Assembly (NCBI GenBank): GCA_947000775.1
Contig: CAMQGK010000442.1
Coordinates: forward strand, 124,001 to 188,000
Direction of reading: 5' to 3'
DNA length: 64,000 nucleotides
DNA from: Pterois miles
Taxonomy: Eukaryota > Chordata > Actinopteri > Perciformes > Scorpaenidae
Shown: positions 29,601 to 42,486 of the stretch, one piece after another
Layout: each line of letters starts with the position of its first letter
How positions within the stretch are numbered: the stretch's first letter is position 1
Translations under genes and position numbers: made by a program
Notes under the pieces: generated by a model
The model's database searches: none
What the model saw: the letters and a program-made list of their open reading frames with translations, nothing else
Told to the model about the DNA's origin: nothing

Positions 29601-30880
29601 AACAGGCCTCCCATGATGAAAACTACATTCTTCTGTCACTTTCATGTAAAAGGAACGTTTCCAGCATAAAACAGGCCTCCCGTGATGAAAACTTCATTCT
29701 GCTGTCACTTTCATGTAAAAGGAACGTTTCCAGCATTAAACAGGCCTCCCGTGATGAAAACTACATTCTGTTGTCACTTTCATGTAAAAGCCAGGTTTTG
29801 GTCTGTAAACTGACCTCCCGTGACGAAATCCACATTATATGCTTAGTTTCAAGTAAAAGCTACGTTCACACTATCAAACAGGCCTCCCATGATGAAAACT
29901 ACATTCTTCTGTCACTTTCATGTAAAAGGAACGTTTCCAGCATTAAACAGGCCTCCCGTGATGAAAACTTCATTCTGCTGTCACTTTCATGTAAAAGGAA
30001 CGTTTCCAGCATTAAACAGGCCTCCCGTGATGAAAACTACATTCTGTTGTCACTTTCATGTAAAAGCCAGGTTTTGGTCTGTAAACTGACCTCCCGTGGA
30101 GAAATCCACATTATCTGCTAAGTTTCATGTAAAAGCTATGTTTCCAGCATTAAACAGTGCTCTAGTGTTGAAAACTACATTCTGTGCTTACTTTCATGTA
30201 AAAGCTACGTTTACACTCTCAAACAGGCCTCCCATGATGAAAACTACATTCTGCTGTCACGTTCATGTAAAAGGAACGTTTCCAGCATTAAACAGGCCTC
30301 CCGTGATGAAAACTACATTCTGTTGTCATTTTCATGTAAAAGCCAGGTTTTGGTCTGTAAACTGACCTCCCGTGGAGAAATCCACATTATCTGCTTAGTT
30401 TCATGTAAAAGCTATGTTTCCAGCATTAAACAGGGCTCTACTGTTGAAAACTACATTCTGTGCTTAATTTCATGTAAAAGCTATGTTTACAGCATTAAAC
30501 AGTTCTCTTGTGTTGAAAACTACATTCTGTGCTTACTTTCATGTGAAAGCTACATTTACACCATCAAACAGGCGTCCCGTGATAAAAACTTCATTCTGCT
30601 GTCACTTTCATGTAAAAGGAACGTTTCCAGCATTAAACAGGCCTCCCGTGATGAAAACTACATTATATGATTACTTTCATGTAAAAGGAACGTTTCCAGC
30701 ATTAAACAGGCCTCCCGTGATGAAAACTACATTCTGTTGTCACTTTCATGTAAAAGCCAGGTTTTGGTCTGTAAACTGACCTCCAGTGGAGAAATCCACA
30801 TTATCTGCTTAGTTTCATGTAAAAGCCTTGTTTCCAGCATTAAACAGTGCTCTTGTGTTGAAAACTACATTCTGTGCTTA
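26672..30880. repeat. 61-monomer higher-order unit (4209 bp), copy 2
   Basis: Exactly 4209 bp between the cttgcatgtgaaagc landmarks at 26672 and 30881, with the same monomer order as copy 1. It is nearly base-identical to its neighbours. Changes shared with copy 3 but not copy 1 include cctccactggagaaatcc (near 28297 and 32851), cagttctattgtg (near 29120 and 33674) and ccagcataaaacag (near 29661 and 34215), so copies 2 and 3 are sisters. Private changes: attctgtgattac near 29080 and gaaggttaccag near 29239. Confidence 0.92.
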
Positions 30881-33800
30881 CTTGCATGTGAAAGCTACGT
30901 TTACACCATCAAACAGGCCTCCCGTGATGAAATCCACATTATATGCTTACTTTCAAGTAAAAGCTACGTTTACACCATCAAACAGGCCTCCCGTGATGAA
31001 AACTTCATTCTGCTGTCACTTTCATGTAAAAGGAACGTTTGCAGCATTACACAGGCCTCACGTGGAGAAATCCACATTATCTGCTTAGTTTCATTTAAAA
31101 GGTATGTTTCCAGCATTAAACAGTGCTCTACTGTTGAAAACTACATTCTGTGCTTAATTTCATGTAAAAGCTATGTTTACAGCATTAAACAGTTCTCTTG
31201 TGTTGAAAACTACATTCTGTGCTTACTTTCATGTGAAAGCTACGTTTACACCATCAAACAGGCCTCGCGTGACGAAATCCACATTATATGCTTACTTTCA
31301 AGTAAAAGCTACGTTTACACCGTCAAACAGGCGTCCCGTGATAAAAACTTAATTCTGCTGTCACTTTCATGTAAAAGGAACGTTTCCAGCATTAAACAGG
31401 CCTCCCGTGATGAAAACTACATTATATGATTACTTTCATGTAAAAGGAACGTTTCCAGCATTAAACAGGCCTCCCGTGATGAAAACTACATTCTGTTGTC
31501 ACTTTCATGTAAAAGCCAGGTTTTGGTCTGTAAACTGACCTCCAGTGGAGAAATCCACATTATCTGCTTAATTTCATGTAAAAGCTATGTTTCCAGCATT
31601 AAACAGTTCTCTTGTGTTGAAAACTACATTCTGTGCTTACTTTCATGTGAAAGCTACGTTTACACCATCAAACAGGCCTCCCGTGATGAAAACTACATTA
31701 TATGTTTACTTTCATGTAAAAGGAACGTTTCCAGCATTAAACAGGCCTCCTGTGATGAAAACTACATTCTGTTGTCACTTTCATGTAAAAGCCAGGTTTT
31801 GGTCTGTAAACTGACCTCCAGTGGAGAAATCCACTATATCTGCTTAGTTTCATGTAAAAGCTATGTTTCCAGCATTAAACAGTGCTCTAGTGTTGAAAAC
31901 TACATTCTGTGCTTACTTTCATGTAAAAGCTACGTTTACACTATCAAACAGGCCTCCCGTGATGAAAACTACATTCTGTTGTCACTTTCATGTAAAAGGA
32001 ACATTTCCAGCATTAAACAGGCCTCCCGTGATGAAAACTACATTCTGTGCTTACTTTCATGTAAAAGCCAGGTTTTGGTCTGTAGACTGACCTCCAGTGG
32101 AGAAATCCACATTATCTGCTTATTTTCATGTAAAAGCTATGTTTCCAGCATTAAACAGTGCTCTAGTGTTGAAAACTACATTCTGTGCTTACTTTAATGT
32201 AAAAGCTACGTTTACACTATCAAACAGGCCTCCCATGATGAAAACTACATTCTGCTGTCACTTTCATGTAAAAGGAACGTTTCCAGCATTAAACAGGCCT
32301 CCCGTGATGAAAACTACATTCTGTTGTCATTTTCATGTAAAAGCCAGGTTTTGGTCTGTAAACTGACCTCCCGTGGAGAAATCCACATTATCTGCTTAGT
32401 TTCATGTAAAAGCTATGTTTCCAGCATTAAACAGTGCTCTACTGTTGAAAACTACATTCTGTGCTTAATTTCATGTAAAAGCTATGTTTACGGCATTAAA
32501 CAGTTCTCTTGTGTTGAAAACTACATTCTGTGCTTACTTTCATGTGAAAGCTACGTTTACACCATCAAACAGGCCTCCCGTGACGAAATCCACATTATAT
32601 GCTTACTTTCAAGTAAAAGCTACGTTTACACCATCAAACAGGCCTCCCGTGATGAAAACTTCATTCTGCTGTCACTTTCATGTAAAAGGAACGTTTGCAG
32701 CATTAAACAGGCCTCCCGTGATGAAAACTACATTATATGCTTACTTTCATGTAAAAGGAACGTTTCCAGCATTAAACAGGCCTCTCGTGATGAAAACTAC
32801 ATTCTGTTGTCACTTTCATGTAAAAGCCAGGTTTTGGTCTGTAAACTGACCTCCACTGGAGAAATCCACTATATCTGCTTAGTTTCATGTAAAAGCTATG
32901 TTTCCAGCATTAAACAGTGCTCTAGTGTTGAAAACTACATTCTGTGCTTACTTTCATGTAAAAGCTACGTTTACACTATCAAACAGGCCTCCCATGATGA
33001 AAACTACATTCTGCTGTCACTTTGATGTAAAAGGAACGTTTCCAGCATTAAACAGGCCTCCCGTGATGAAAACTACATTCTGTTGTCACTTTCATGTAAA
33101 AGCCAGGTTTTAGGCAGTAAACTGACCTCCTGTGATGAAATTCACATGACCTACTTAGTTTCATGTAAAAGCTATTTTTCCAGCATTAAACAGTGCTCTA
33201 GTGTTGAAAATAACATTCTGTGCTTACTTTCATGTAAAAGCTACGTTTACACCATCAAACTGGCCTCCTGTGATGAAATTCACATTATATGCTTAGTTTC
33301 ATGTAAAAGCCTTGTTTCCAGTATTAAAGAGTGCTCTAGTGTTGAAAACTACATTCTGCTGTCACTTTCATGGAAAAGCTACGTTTACACCATCAAACAG
33401 GCCTCCCGTGACGAAATCCACATTATATGCTTACTTTCAAATAAAAGCTACGTTTACACTATCAAACAGGCCTCCAATGATGAAAACTACATTCTTCTGT
33501 CACTTTCATGTAAAAGGAACGTTTCCAGTATTAAACAGGCCTCCCGTGATGAAAACTACATTCTGTTGTCACTTTCATGTAAAAGCTATGTTTCCAGCAT
33601 TAAACAGTGCTCTAGTGTTGAAAACTACATTCTGTGCTTACTTTCATGTGAAAGCTACGTTTACACCATCAAACAGTTCTATTGTGTTGAAAACTACATT
33701 CTGTGCTTACTTTCAAGTAAAAGCTACGTTTACACCATCAAACAGGCGTCCCGTGATAAAAACTTCATTCTGCTGTCACTTTCATGTAAAAGGAACGTTA

Positions 33801-34768
33801 CCAGCATTAAACAGGCCTCCCGTGATGAAAACTACATTATATGCTGACTTTCATGTAAAAGGAACGTTTCCAGCATTAAACAGGCCTCCCGTGATGAAAA
33901 CTACATTCTGTTGTCACTTTCATGTAAAAGCCAGGTTTTGGTCTGTAAACTGACCTCCTGTGGAGAAATCCACATTATCTGCTTAGTTTCATGTAAAAGC
34001 TATGTTTCCAGCATTAAACAGTGCTCTAGTGTTGAAAACTACATTCTGTGCTTACTTTCATGTGAAAGCTACGTTTACACCATCAAACAGGCCTCCCGTG
34101 ACGAAATCCACATTATATGCTTAGTTTCAAGTAAAAGCTACGTTTACACTATCAAACAGGCCTCCCATGATGAAAACTACATTCTTCTGTCACTTTCATG
34201 TAAAAGGAACGTTTCCAGCATAAAACAGGCCTCCCGTGATGAAAACTTCATTCTGCTGTCACTTTCATGTAAAAGGAACGTTTCCAGCATTAAACAGGCC
34301 TCCCGTGATGAAAACTACATTCTGTTGTCACTTTCATGTAAAAGCCAGGTTTTGGTCTGTAAACTGACCTCCCGTGACGAAATCCACATTATATGCTTAG
34401 TTTCAAGTAAAAGCTACGTTCACACTATCAAACAGGCCTCCCATAATGAAAACTACATTCTTCTGTCACTTTCATGTAAAAGGAACGTTTCCAGCATTAA
34501 ACAGGCCTCCCGTGATGAAAACTTCATTCTGCTGTCACTTTCATGTAAAAGGAACGTTTCCAGCATTAAACAGGCCTCCCGTGATGAAAACTACATTCTG
34601 TTGTCACTTTCATGTAAAAGCCAGGTTTTGGTCTGTAAACTGACCTCCCGTGGAGAAATCCACATTATCTGCTAAGTTTCATGTAAAAGCTATGTTTCCA
34701 GCATTAAACAGTGCTCTAGTGTTGAAAACTACATTCTGTGCTTACTTTCATGTAAAAGCTACGTTTAC
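30881..34768. repeat. 61-monomer higher-order unit, copy 3 (rearranged)
   Basis: Follows copy 2 in order, but the distance to the aggcagtaaac landmark (33103) is five monomers longer: 2222 against 1877 bp. The added part contains attacacaggcctcacg and ttcatttaaaaggtatg near 31040-31105, which are otherwise typical of the 33-monomer unit further right. Downstream landmarks then match copy 2 at 4554 bp until about 34768, where tatcaaacaggcctcccgtg replaces tctcaaacaggcctcccatg. It reads as a junction product between two unit families. Confidence 0.85.
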
Positions 34769-35960
34769 ACTATCAAACAGGCCTCCCGTGATGAAAACTA
34801 CATTATATGCTTACTTTCATGTAAAAGGAACGTTTCCAGCATTAAACAGGCCTCCCGTGATGAAAACTACATTCTGTTGTCACTTTCATGTAAAAGGAAC
34901 GTTTCCAGCATTAAACAGGCCTCCCGTGATGAAAACTACATTATATGATTACTTTCATGTAAAAGGAACGTTTCCAGCATTAAACAGGCCTCCCGTGATG
35001 AAAACTACATTCTGTTTTCACTTTCATGTAAAAGCCAGGTTTTGGTCTGTAAACTGACCTCCAGTGGAGAAATCCACTATATCTGCTTAGTTTTATGTAA
35101 AAGCTATGTTTCCAGCATTAAACAGTGCTCTAGTGTTGAAAACTGCATTCTGTGCTTACTTTCATGTAAAAGCTACGTTTACACTATCAAACAGGCCTCC
35201 CATGATGAAAACTACATTCTGCTGTCACTTTCATGTAAAAGGAACGTTTCCAGCATTAAACAGGCCTCCCGTGATGAAAACTACATTCTGTTGTCACTTT
35301 CATGTAAAAGCCAGGTTTTAGGTAGTAAACTGACCTCCTGTGATGAAATCCACATGATCTACTTAGTTTCATGTAAAAGGTATTTTTCCAGCATTAAACA
35401 GTGCTCTAGTGTTGAAAATAACATTCTGTGCTTACTTTCATGTAAAAGCTACGTTTACACCATCAAACTGGCCTCCTGTGATGAAATTCACATTATATGC
35501 TTAGTTTCATGTAAAAGCCTTGTTTCCAGCATTAAACAGTGCTCTAGTGTTGAAAACTACATTCTGTGCTTACTTTCATGTGAAAGCTACGTTTACACCA
35601 TCAAACAGTTCTCTTGTGTTGAAAACTACATTCTGTGCTTACTTTCAAGTAAAAGCTACGTTTACACCATCAAACAGGCGTCCCGTGATAAAAACTTCAT
35701 TCTGCTGTCACTTTCATGTAAAAGGAACGTTACCAGCATTAAACAGGCCTCCCGTGATGAAAACTACATTATATGCTTACTTTCATGTAAAAGGAACGTT
35801 TCCAGCATTAAACAGGCCTCCCGTGATGAAAACTACATTCTGTTGTCACTTTCATGTAAAAGGAACGTTTCCAGCATTAAACAGGCCTCCCGTGATGAAA
35901 ACTACATTCTGTTGTCACTTTCATGTAAAAGCCAGGTTTTGGTCTGTAAACTGACCTCCC
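34769..35960. repeat. transition into the 33-monomer unit; first aggtag punctuation variant
   Basis: Contains the first aggtagtaaac punctuation variant at 35311, exactly 33 x 69 bp before the next at 37588; all earlier shifted-punctuation monomers are aggcag. It also has ttttatgtaaaagc (near 35091) and gaaaactgcattctg (near 35139), which recur in the 42-54-kb units. The change of variant marks a switch in unit family. Confidence 0.75.
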
Positions 35961-38237
35961 GTGGAGAAATCCACATTATCTGCTAAGTTTCATGTAAAAG
36001 CTATGTTTCCAGCATTAAACAGTGCTCTAGTGTTGAAAACTACATTCTGTGCTTACTTTCATGTAAAAGCTACGTTTACACTATCAAACAGGCCTCCCGT
36101 GATGAAAACTACATTATATGCTTACTTTCATGTAAAAGGAACGTTTCCAGCATTAAACAGGCCTCCCGTGATGAAAACTACATTCTGTTGTCACTTTCAT
36201 GTAAAAGCCAGGTTTTGGTCTGTAAACTGACCTCCCGTGGAGAAATCCACATTATCTGCTTAGTTTCATGTAAAAGCTATGTTTCCAGCATTAAACAGTG
36301 CTCTAGTGTTGAAAACTACATTCTGTGCTTACTTTCATGTAAAAGCTACGTTGACACTCTCAAACAGGCCTCCCATGATGAAAACTACATTCTGCTGTCA
36401 CGTTCATGTAAAAGGAACGTTTCCAGCATTAAACAGGCCTCCCGTGATGAAAACTACATTCTGTTGTCATTTTCATGTAAAAGCCAGGTTTTGGTCTGTA
36501 AACTGACCTCCCGTGGAGAAATCCACATTATCTGCTTAGTTTCATGTAAAAGCTATGTTTCCAGCATTAAACAGTGCTCTACTGTTGAAAACTACATTCT
36601 GTGCTTAATTTCATGTAAAAGCTATGTTTACAGCATTAAACAGTTCTCTTGTGTTGAAAACTACATTCTGTGCTTACTTTCATGTGAAAGCTACATTTAC
36701 ACCATCAAACAGGCGTCCCGTGATAAAAACTTCATTCTGCTGTCACTTTCATGTAAAAGGAACGTTTCCAGCATTAAACAGGCCTCCCGTGATGAAAACT
36801 ACATTATATGATTACTTTCATGTAAAAGGAACGTTTCCAGCATTAAACAGGCCTCCCGTGATGAAAACTACATTCTGTTGTCACTTTCATGTAAAAGCCA
36901 GGTTTTGGTCTGTAAACTGACCTCCAGTGGAGAAATCCACATTATCTGCTTAGTTTCATGTAAAAGCCTTGTTTCCAGCATTAAACAGTGCTCTTGTGTT
37001 GAAAACTACATTCTGTGCTTATTTGCATGTGAAAGCTACGTTTACACCATCAAACAGGCCTCCCGTGACGAAATCCACATTGTATGCTTACTTTCAAGTA
37101 AAAGCTACGTTTACACCATCAAACAGGCCTCCCGTGATGAAAACTTCATTCTGCTGTCACTTTCATGTAAAAGGAACGTTTGCAGCATTACACAGGCCTC
37201 ACGTGGAGAAATCCACATTATCTGCTTAGTTTCATTTAAAAGGTATGTTTCCAGCATTAAACAGTGCTCTACTGTTGAAAACTACATTCTGTGCTTAATT
37301 TCATGTAAAAGCTATGTTTACAGCATTAAACAGTTCTCTTGTGTTGAAAACTACATTCTGTGCTTACTTTCATGTGAAAGCTACGTTTACACCATCAAAC
37401 AGGCCTCGCGTGACGAAATCCACATTATATGCTTACTTTCAAGTAAAAGCTACGTTTACACCATCAAACAGGCGTCCCGTGATGAAAACTTCATTCTGTT
37501 GTCGCTTTCATGTAAAAGGAACGTTTCCAGCATTAAACAGGCCTCCCGTGATGAAAACTACATTCTGTTGTCACTTTCATGTAAAAGCCAGGTTTTAGGT
37601 AGTAAACTGACCTCCTGTGATGAAATCCACATGATCTACTTAGTTTCATGTAAAAGGTATTTTTCCAGCATTAAACAGTGCTCTAGTGTTGAAAATAACA
37701 TTCTGTGCTTACTTTCATGTAAAAGCTACGTTTACACCATCAAACTGGCCTCCTGTGATGAAATTCACATTATATGCTTAGTTTCATGTAAAAGCCTTGT
37801 TTCCAGCATTAAACAGTGCTCTAGTGTTGAAAACTACATTCTGTGCTTACTTTCATGTGAAAGCTACGTTTACACCATCAAACAGTTCTCTTGTGTTGAA
37901 AACTACATTCTGTGCTTACTTTCAAGTAAAAGCTACGTTTACACCATCAAACAGGCGTCCCGTGATAAAAACTTCATTCTGCTGTCACTTTCATGTAAAA
38001 GGAACGTTACCAGCATTAAACAGGCCTCCCGTGATGAAAACTACATTATATGCTTACTTTCATGTAAAAGGAACGTTTCCAGCATTAAACAGGCCTCCCG
38101 TGATGAAAACTACATTCTGTTGTCACTTTCATGTAAAAGGAACGTTTCCAGCATTAAACAGGCCTCCCGTGATGAAAACTACATTCTGTTGTCACTTTCA
38201 TGTAAAAGCCAGGTTTTGGTCTGTAAACTGACCTCCC
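35961..38237. repeat. 33-monomer higher-order unit (2277 bp), copy 1
   Basis: Measured between tctgctaagtttcatg-bearing monomers (register points 35961 and 38238), 2277 bp or 33 x 69. Inside are the landmark cttatttgcatgtgaaagc (37022), attgtatgcttac, attacacaggcctcacg and ttcatttaaaagg. The last third differs from copy 2: it carries an aggtagtaaac variant at 37588 instead of the ctctagtgttgtaaac monomer. Confidence 0.87.
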
Positions 38238-40514
38238 GTGGAGAAATCCACATTATCTGCTAAGTTTCATGTAAAAGCTATGTTTCCAGCATTAAACAGT
38301 GCTCTAGTGTTGAAAACTACATTCTGTGCTTACTTTCATGTAAAAGCTACGTTTACACTATCAAACAGGCCTCCCGTGATGAAAACTACATTATATGCTT
38401 ACTTTCATGTAAAAGGAACGTTTCCAGCATTAAACAGGCCTCCCGTGATGAAAACTACATTCTGTTGTCACTTTCATGTAAAAGCCAGGTTTTGGTCTGT
38501 AAACTCACCTCCCGTGGAGAAATCCACATTATCTGCTTAGTTTCATGTAAAAGCTATGTTTCCAGCATTAAACAGTGCTCTAGTGTTGAAAACTACATTC
38601 TGTGCTTACTTTCATGTAAAAGCTACGTTGACACTCTCAAACAGGCCTCCCATGATGAAAACTACATTCTGCTGTCACGTTCATGTAAAAGGAACGTTTC
38701 CAGCATTAAACAGGCCTCCCGTGATGAAAACTACATTCTGTTGTCATTTTCATGTAAAAGCCAGGTTTTGGTCTGTAAACTGACCTCCCGTGGAGAAATC
38801 CACATTATCTGCTTAGTTTCATGTAAAAGCTATGTTTCCAGCATTAAACAGTGCTCTACTGTTGAAAACTACATTCTGTGCTTAATTTCATGTAAAAGCT
38901 ATGTTTACAGCATTAAACAGTTCTCTTGTGTTGAAAACTACATTCTGTGCTTACTTTCATGTGAAAGCTACATTTACACCATCAAACAGGCGTCCCGTGA
39001 TAAAAACTTCATTCTGCTGTCACTTTCATGTAAAAGGAACGTTTCCAGCATTAAACAGGCCTCCCGTGATGAAAACTACATTATATGATTACTTTCATGT
39101 AAAAGGAACGTTTCCAGCATTAAACAGGCCTCCCGTGATGAAAACTACATTCTGTTGTCACTTTCATGTAAAAGCCAGGTTTTGGTCTGTAAACTGACCT
39201 CCAGTGGAGAAATCCACATTATCTGCTTAGTTTCATGTAAAAGCCTTGTTTCCAGCATTAAACAGTGCTCTTGTGTTGAAAACTACATTCTGTGCTTATT
39301 TGCATGTGAAAGCTACGTTTACACCATCAAACAGGCCTCCCATGACGAAATCCACATTGTATGCTTACTTTCAAGTAAAAGCTACGTTTACACCATCAAA
39401 CAGGCCTCCCGTGATGAAAACTTCATTCTGCTGTCACTTTCATGTAAAAGGAACGTTTGCAGCATTACACAGGCCTCACGTGGAGAAATCCACATTATCT
39501 GCTTAGTTTCATTTAAAAGGTATGTTTCCAGCATTAAACAGTGCTCTACTGTTGAAAACTACATTCTGTGCTTAATTTCATGTAAAAGCTATGTTTATAG
39601 CATTAAACAGTTCTCTTGTGTTGAAAACTACATTCTGTGCTTACTTTCATGTGAAAGCTACGTTTACACCATCAAACAGGCCTCGCGTGACGAAATCCAC
39701 ATTATATGCTTACTTTCAAGTAAAAGCTACGTTTACACCATCAAACAGGCGTCCCGTGATGAAAACTTCATTCTGTTGTCGCTTTCATGTAAAAGCTATG
39801 TTTCCAACATTAAACAGGCCTCTAGTGTTGTAAACTACATTCTGTGTTCACTTTTGTGTAAAAGCTACGTTTACACCATCAAACAGGCCTCCCGTGATAA
39901 AAACTTCATTCTGCTGTCACTTTCATGTAAAAGGAACGTTTGCAGCATTAAACAGGCCTCCCGTGATGAAAACTACATTCTGTTGTCACTTTCATGTAAA
40001 AGCCAGGTTTTGGTCTGTAGACTGACCTCCAGTGGAGAAATCCACATTATCTGCTAATTTTCATGTAAAAGCTATGTTTCCAGCATTAAACAGTGCTCTA
40101 GTGTTGAAAACTACATTCTGTGCTTACTTTCATGTGAAAGCTACGTTTACACCATCAAACAGTTCTCTTGTGTTGAAAACTACATTTTGTGCTTACTTTC
40201 AAGTAAAAGCTACGTTTACACCATCAAACAGGCGTCCCGTGATAAAAACTTCATTCTGCTGTCACTTTCATGTAAAAGGAACGTTACCAGCATTAAACAG
40301 GCCTCCCGTGATGAAAACTACATTATATGCTGACTTTCATGTAAAAGGAACGTTTCCAGCATTAAACAGGCCTCCCGTGATGAAAACTTCATTCTGCTGT
40401 CACTTTCATGTAAAAGGAACGTTTCCAGCATTAAACAGGCCTCCCGTGATGAAAACTACATTCTGTTGTCACTTTCATGTAAAAGCCAGGTTTTGGTCTG
40501 TAAACTGACCTCCC
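38238..40514. repeat. 33-monomer higher-order unit (2277 bp), copy 2
   Basis: 2277 bp to the next register point at 40515. It shares cttatttgcatg (39299) and attgtatgcttac with copy 1 but not copy 3. Private changes: aaactcacctcccgtg near 38505 and cctcccatgacg near 39349. Its last third carries the rare ctctagtgttgtaaac monomer near 39830 and an aggcgtcccgtgataaaaac run, unlike copy 1, so different parts have different histories. Confidence 0.87.
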
Positions 40515-42486
40515 GTGGAGAAATCCACATTATCTGCTAAGTTTCATGTAAAAGCTATGTTTCCAGCATTAAACAGTGCTCTAGTGTTGAAAACTACATT
40601 CTGTGCTTACTTTCATGTAAAAGCTACGTTTACACTATCAAACAGGCCTCCCGTGATGAAAACTACATTATATGCTTACTTTCATGTAAAAGGAACGTTT
40701 CCAGCATTAAACAGGCCTCCCGTGATGAAAACTACATTCTGTTGTCACTTTCATGTAAAAGCCAGGTTTTGGTCTGTAAACTGACCTCCCGTGGAGAAAT
40801 CCACATTATCTGCTTAGTTTCATGTAAAAGCTATGTTTCCAGCATTAAACAGTGCTCTAGTGTTGAAAACTACATTCTGTGCTTACTTTCATGTAAAAGC
40901 TACGTTGACACTCTCAAACAGGCCTCCCATGATGAAAACTACATTCTGCTGTCACGTTCATGTAAAAGGAACGTTTCCAGCATTAAACAGGCCTCCCGTG
41001 ATGAAAACTACATTCTGTTGTCATTTTCATGTAAAAGCCAGGTTTTGGTCTGTAAACTGACCTCCCGTGGAGAAATCCACATTATCTGCTTAGTTTCATG
41101 TAAAAGCTATGTTTCCAGCATTAAACAGGGCTCTACTGTTGAAAACTACATTCTGTGCTTAATTTCATGTAAAAGCTATGTTTACAGCATTAAACAGTTC
41201 TCTTGTGTTGAAAACTACATTCTGTGCTTACTTTCATGTGAAAGCTACATTTACACCATCAAACAGGCGTCCCGTGATAAAAACTTCATTCTGCTGTCAC
41301 TTTCATGTAAAAGGAACGTTTCCAGCATTAAACAGGCCTCCCGTGATGAAAACTACATTATATGATTACTTTCATGTAAAAGGAACGTTTCCAGCATTAA
41401 ACAGGCCTCCCGTGATGAAAACTACATTCTGTTGTCACTTTCATGTAAAAGCCAGGTTTTGGTCTGTAAACTGACCTCCAGTGGAGAAATCCACATTATC
41501 TGCTTAGTTTCATGTAAAAGCCTTGTTTCCAGCATTAAACAGTGCTCTTGTGTTGAAAACTACATTCTGTGCTTACTTGCATGTGAAAGCTACGTTTACA
41601 CCATCAAACAGGCCTCCCGTGACGAAATCCACATTATATGCTTACTTTCAAGTAAAAGGTACGTTTACACCATCAAACAGGCCTCCCGTGATGAAAACTT
41701 CATTCTGCTGTCACTTTCATGTAAAAGGAACGTTTGCAGCATTACACAGGCCTCACGTGGAGAAATCCACATTATCTGCTTAGTTTCATTTAAAAGGTAT
41801 GTTTCCAGCATTAAACAGTGCTCTACTGTTGAAAACTACATTCTGTGCTTAATTTCATGTAAAAGCTATGTTTACAGCATTAAACAGTTCTCTTGTGTTG
41901 AAAACTACATTCTGTGCTTACTTTCATGTGAAAGCTACGTTTACACCATCAAACAGGCGTCCCGTGATGAAAACTTCATTCTGTTGTCGCTTTCATGTAA
42001 AAGCTATGTTTCCAACATTAAACAGGCCTCTAGTGTTGTAAACTACATTCTGTGTTCACTTTTGTGTAAAAGCTACGTTTACACCATCAAACAGGCCTCC
42101 CGTGATAAAAACTTCATTCTGCCGTCACTTTCATGTAAAAGGAACGTTTGCAGCATTAAACAGGCCTCCCGTGATGAAAACTACATTCTGTTGTCACTTT
42201 CATGTAAAAGCCAGGTTTTGGTCTGTAGACTGACCTCCAGTGGAGAAATCCACATTATCTGCTTATTTTCATGTAAAATCTATGTTTCCAGCATTAAACA
42301 GTGCTCTAGTGTTGAAAACTGCATTCTGTGCTTACTTTCATGTAAAAGCTACGTTTACACTATCAAACAGGCCTCCCATGATGAAAACTACATTCTGCTG
42401 TCACTTTCATGTAAAAGGAACGTTTCCAGCATTAAACAGGCCTCCCGTGATGAAAACTACATTCTGTTGTCACTTTCATGTAAAAG
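40515..42486. repeat. 33-monomer higher-order unit, copy 3 (partial)
   Basis: The cttgcatgtgaaagc landmark at 41576 lies exactly 2277 bp after the equivalent at 39299. This copy keeps the common cttgcatg and attatatgc states. It diverges from copy 2 after about 42230 and runs into an aggtagtaaac variant at 42487. Private changes: agtaaaaggtacg near 41654 and ctgccgtcac near 42120. Confidence 0.85.
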
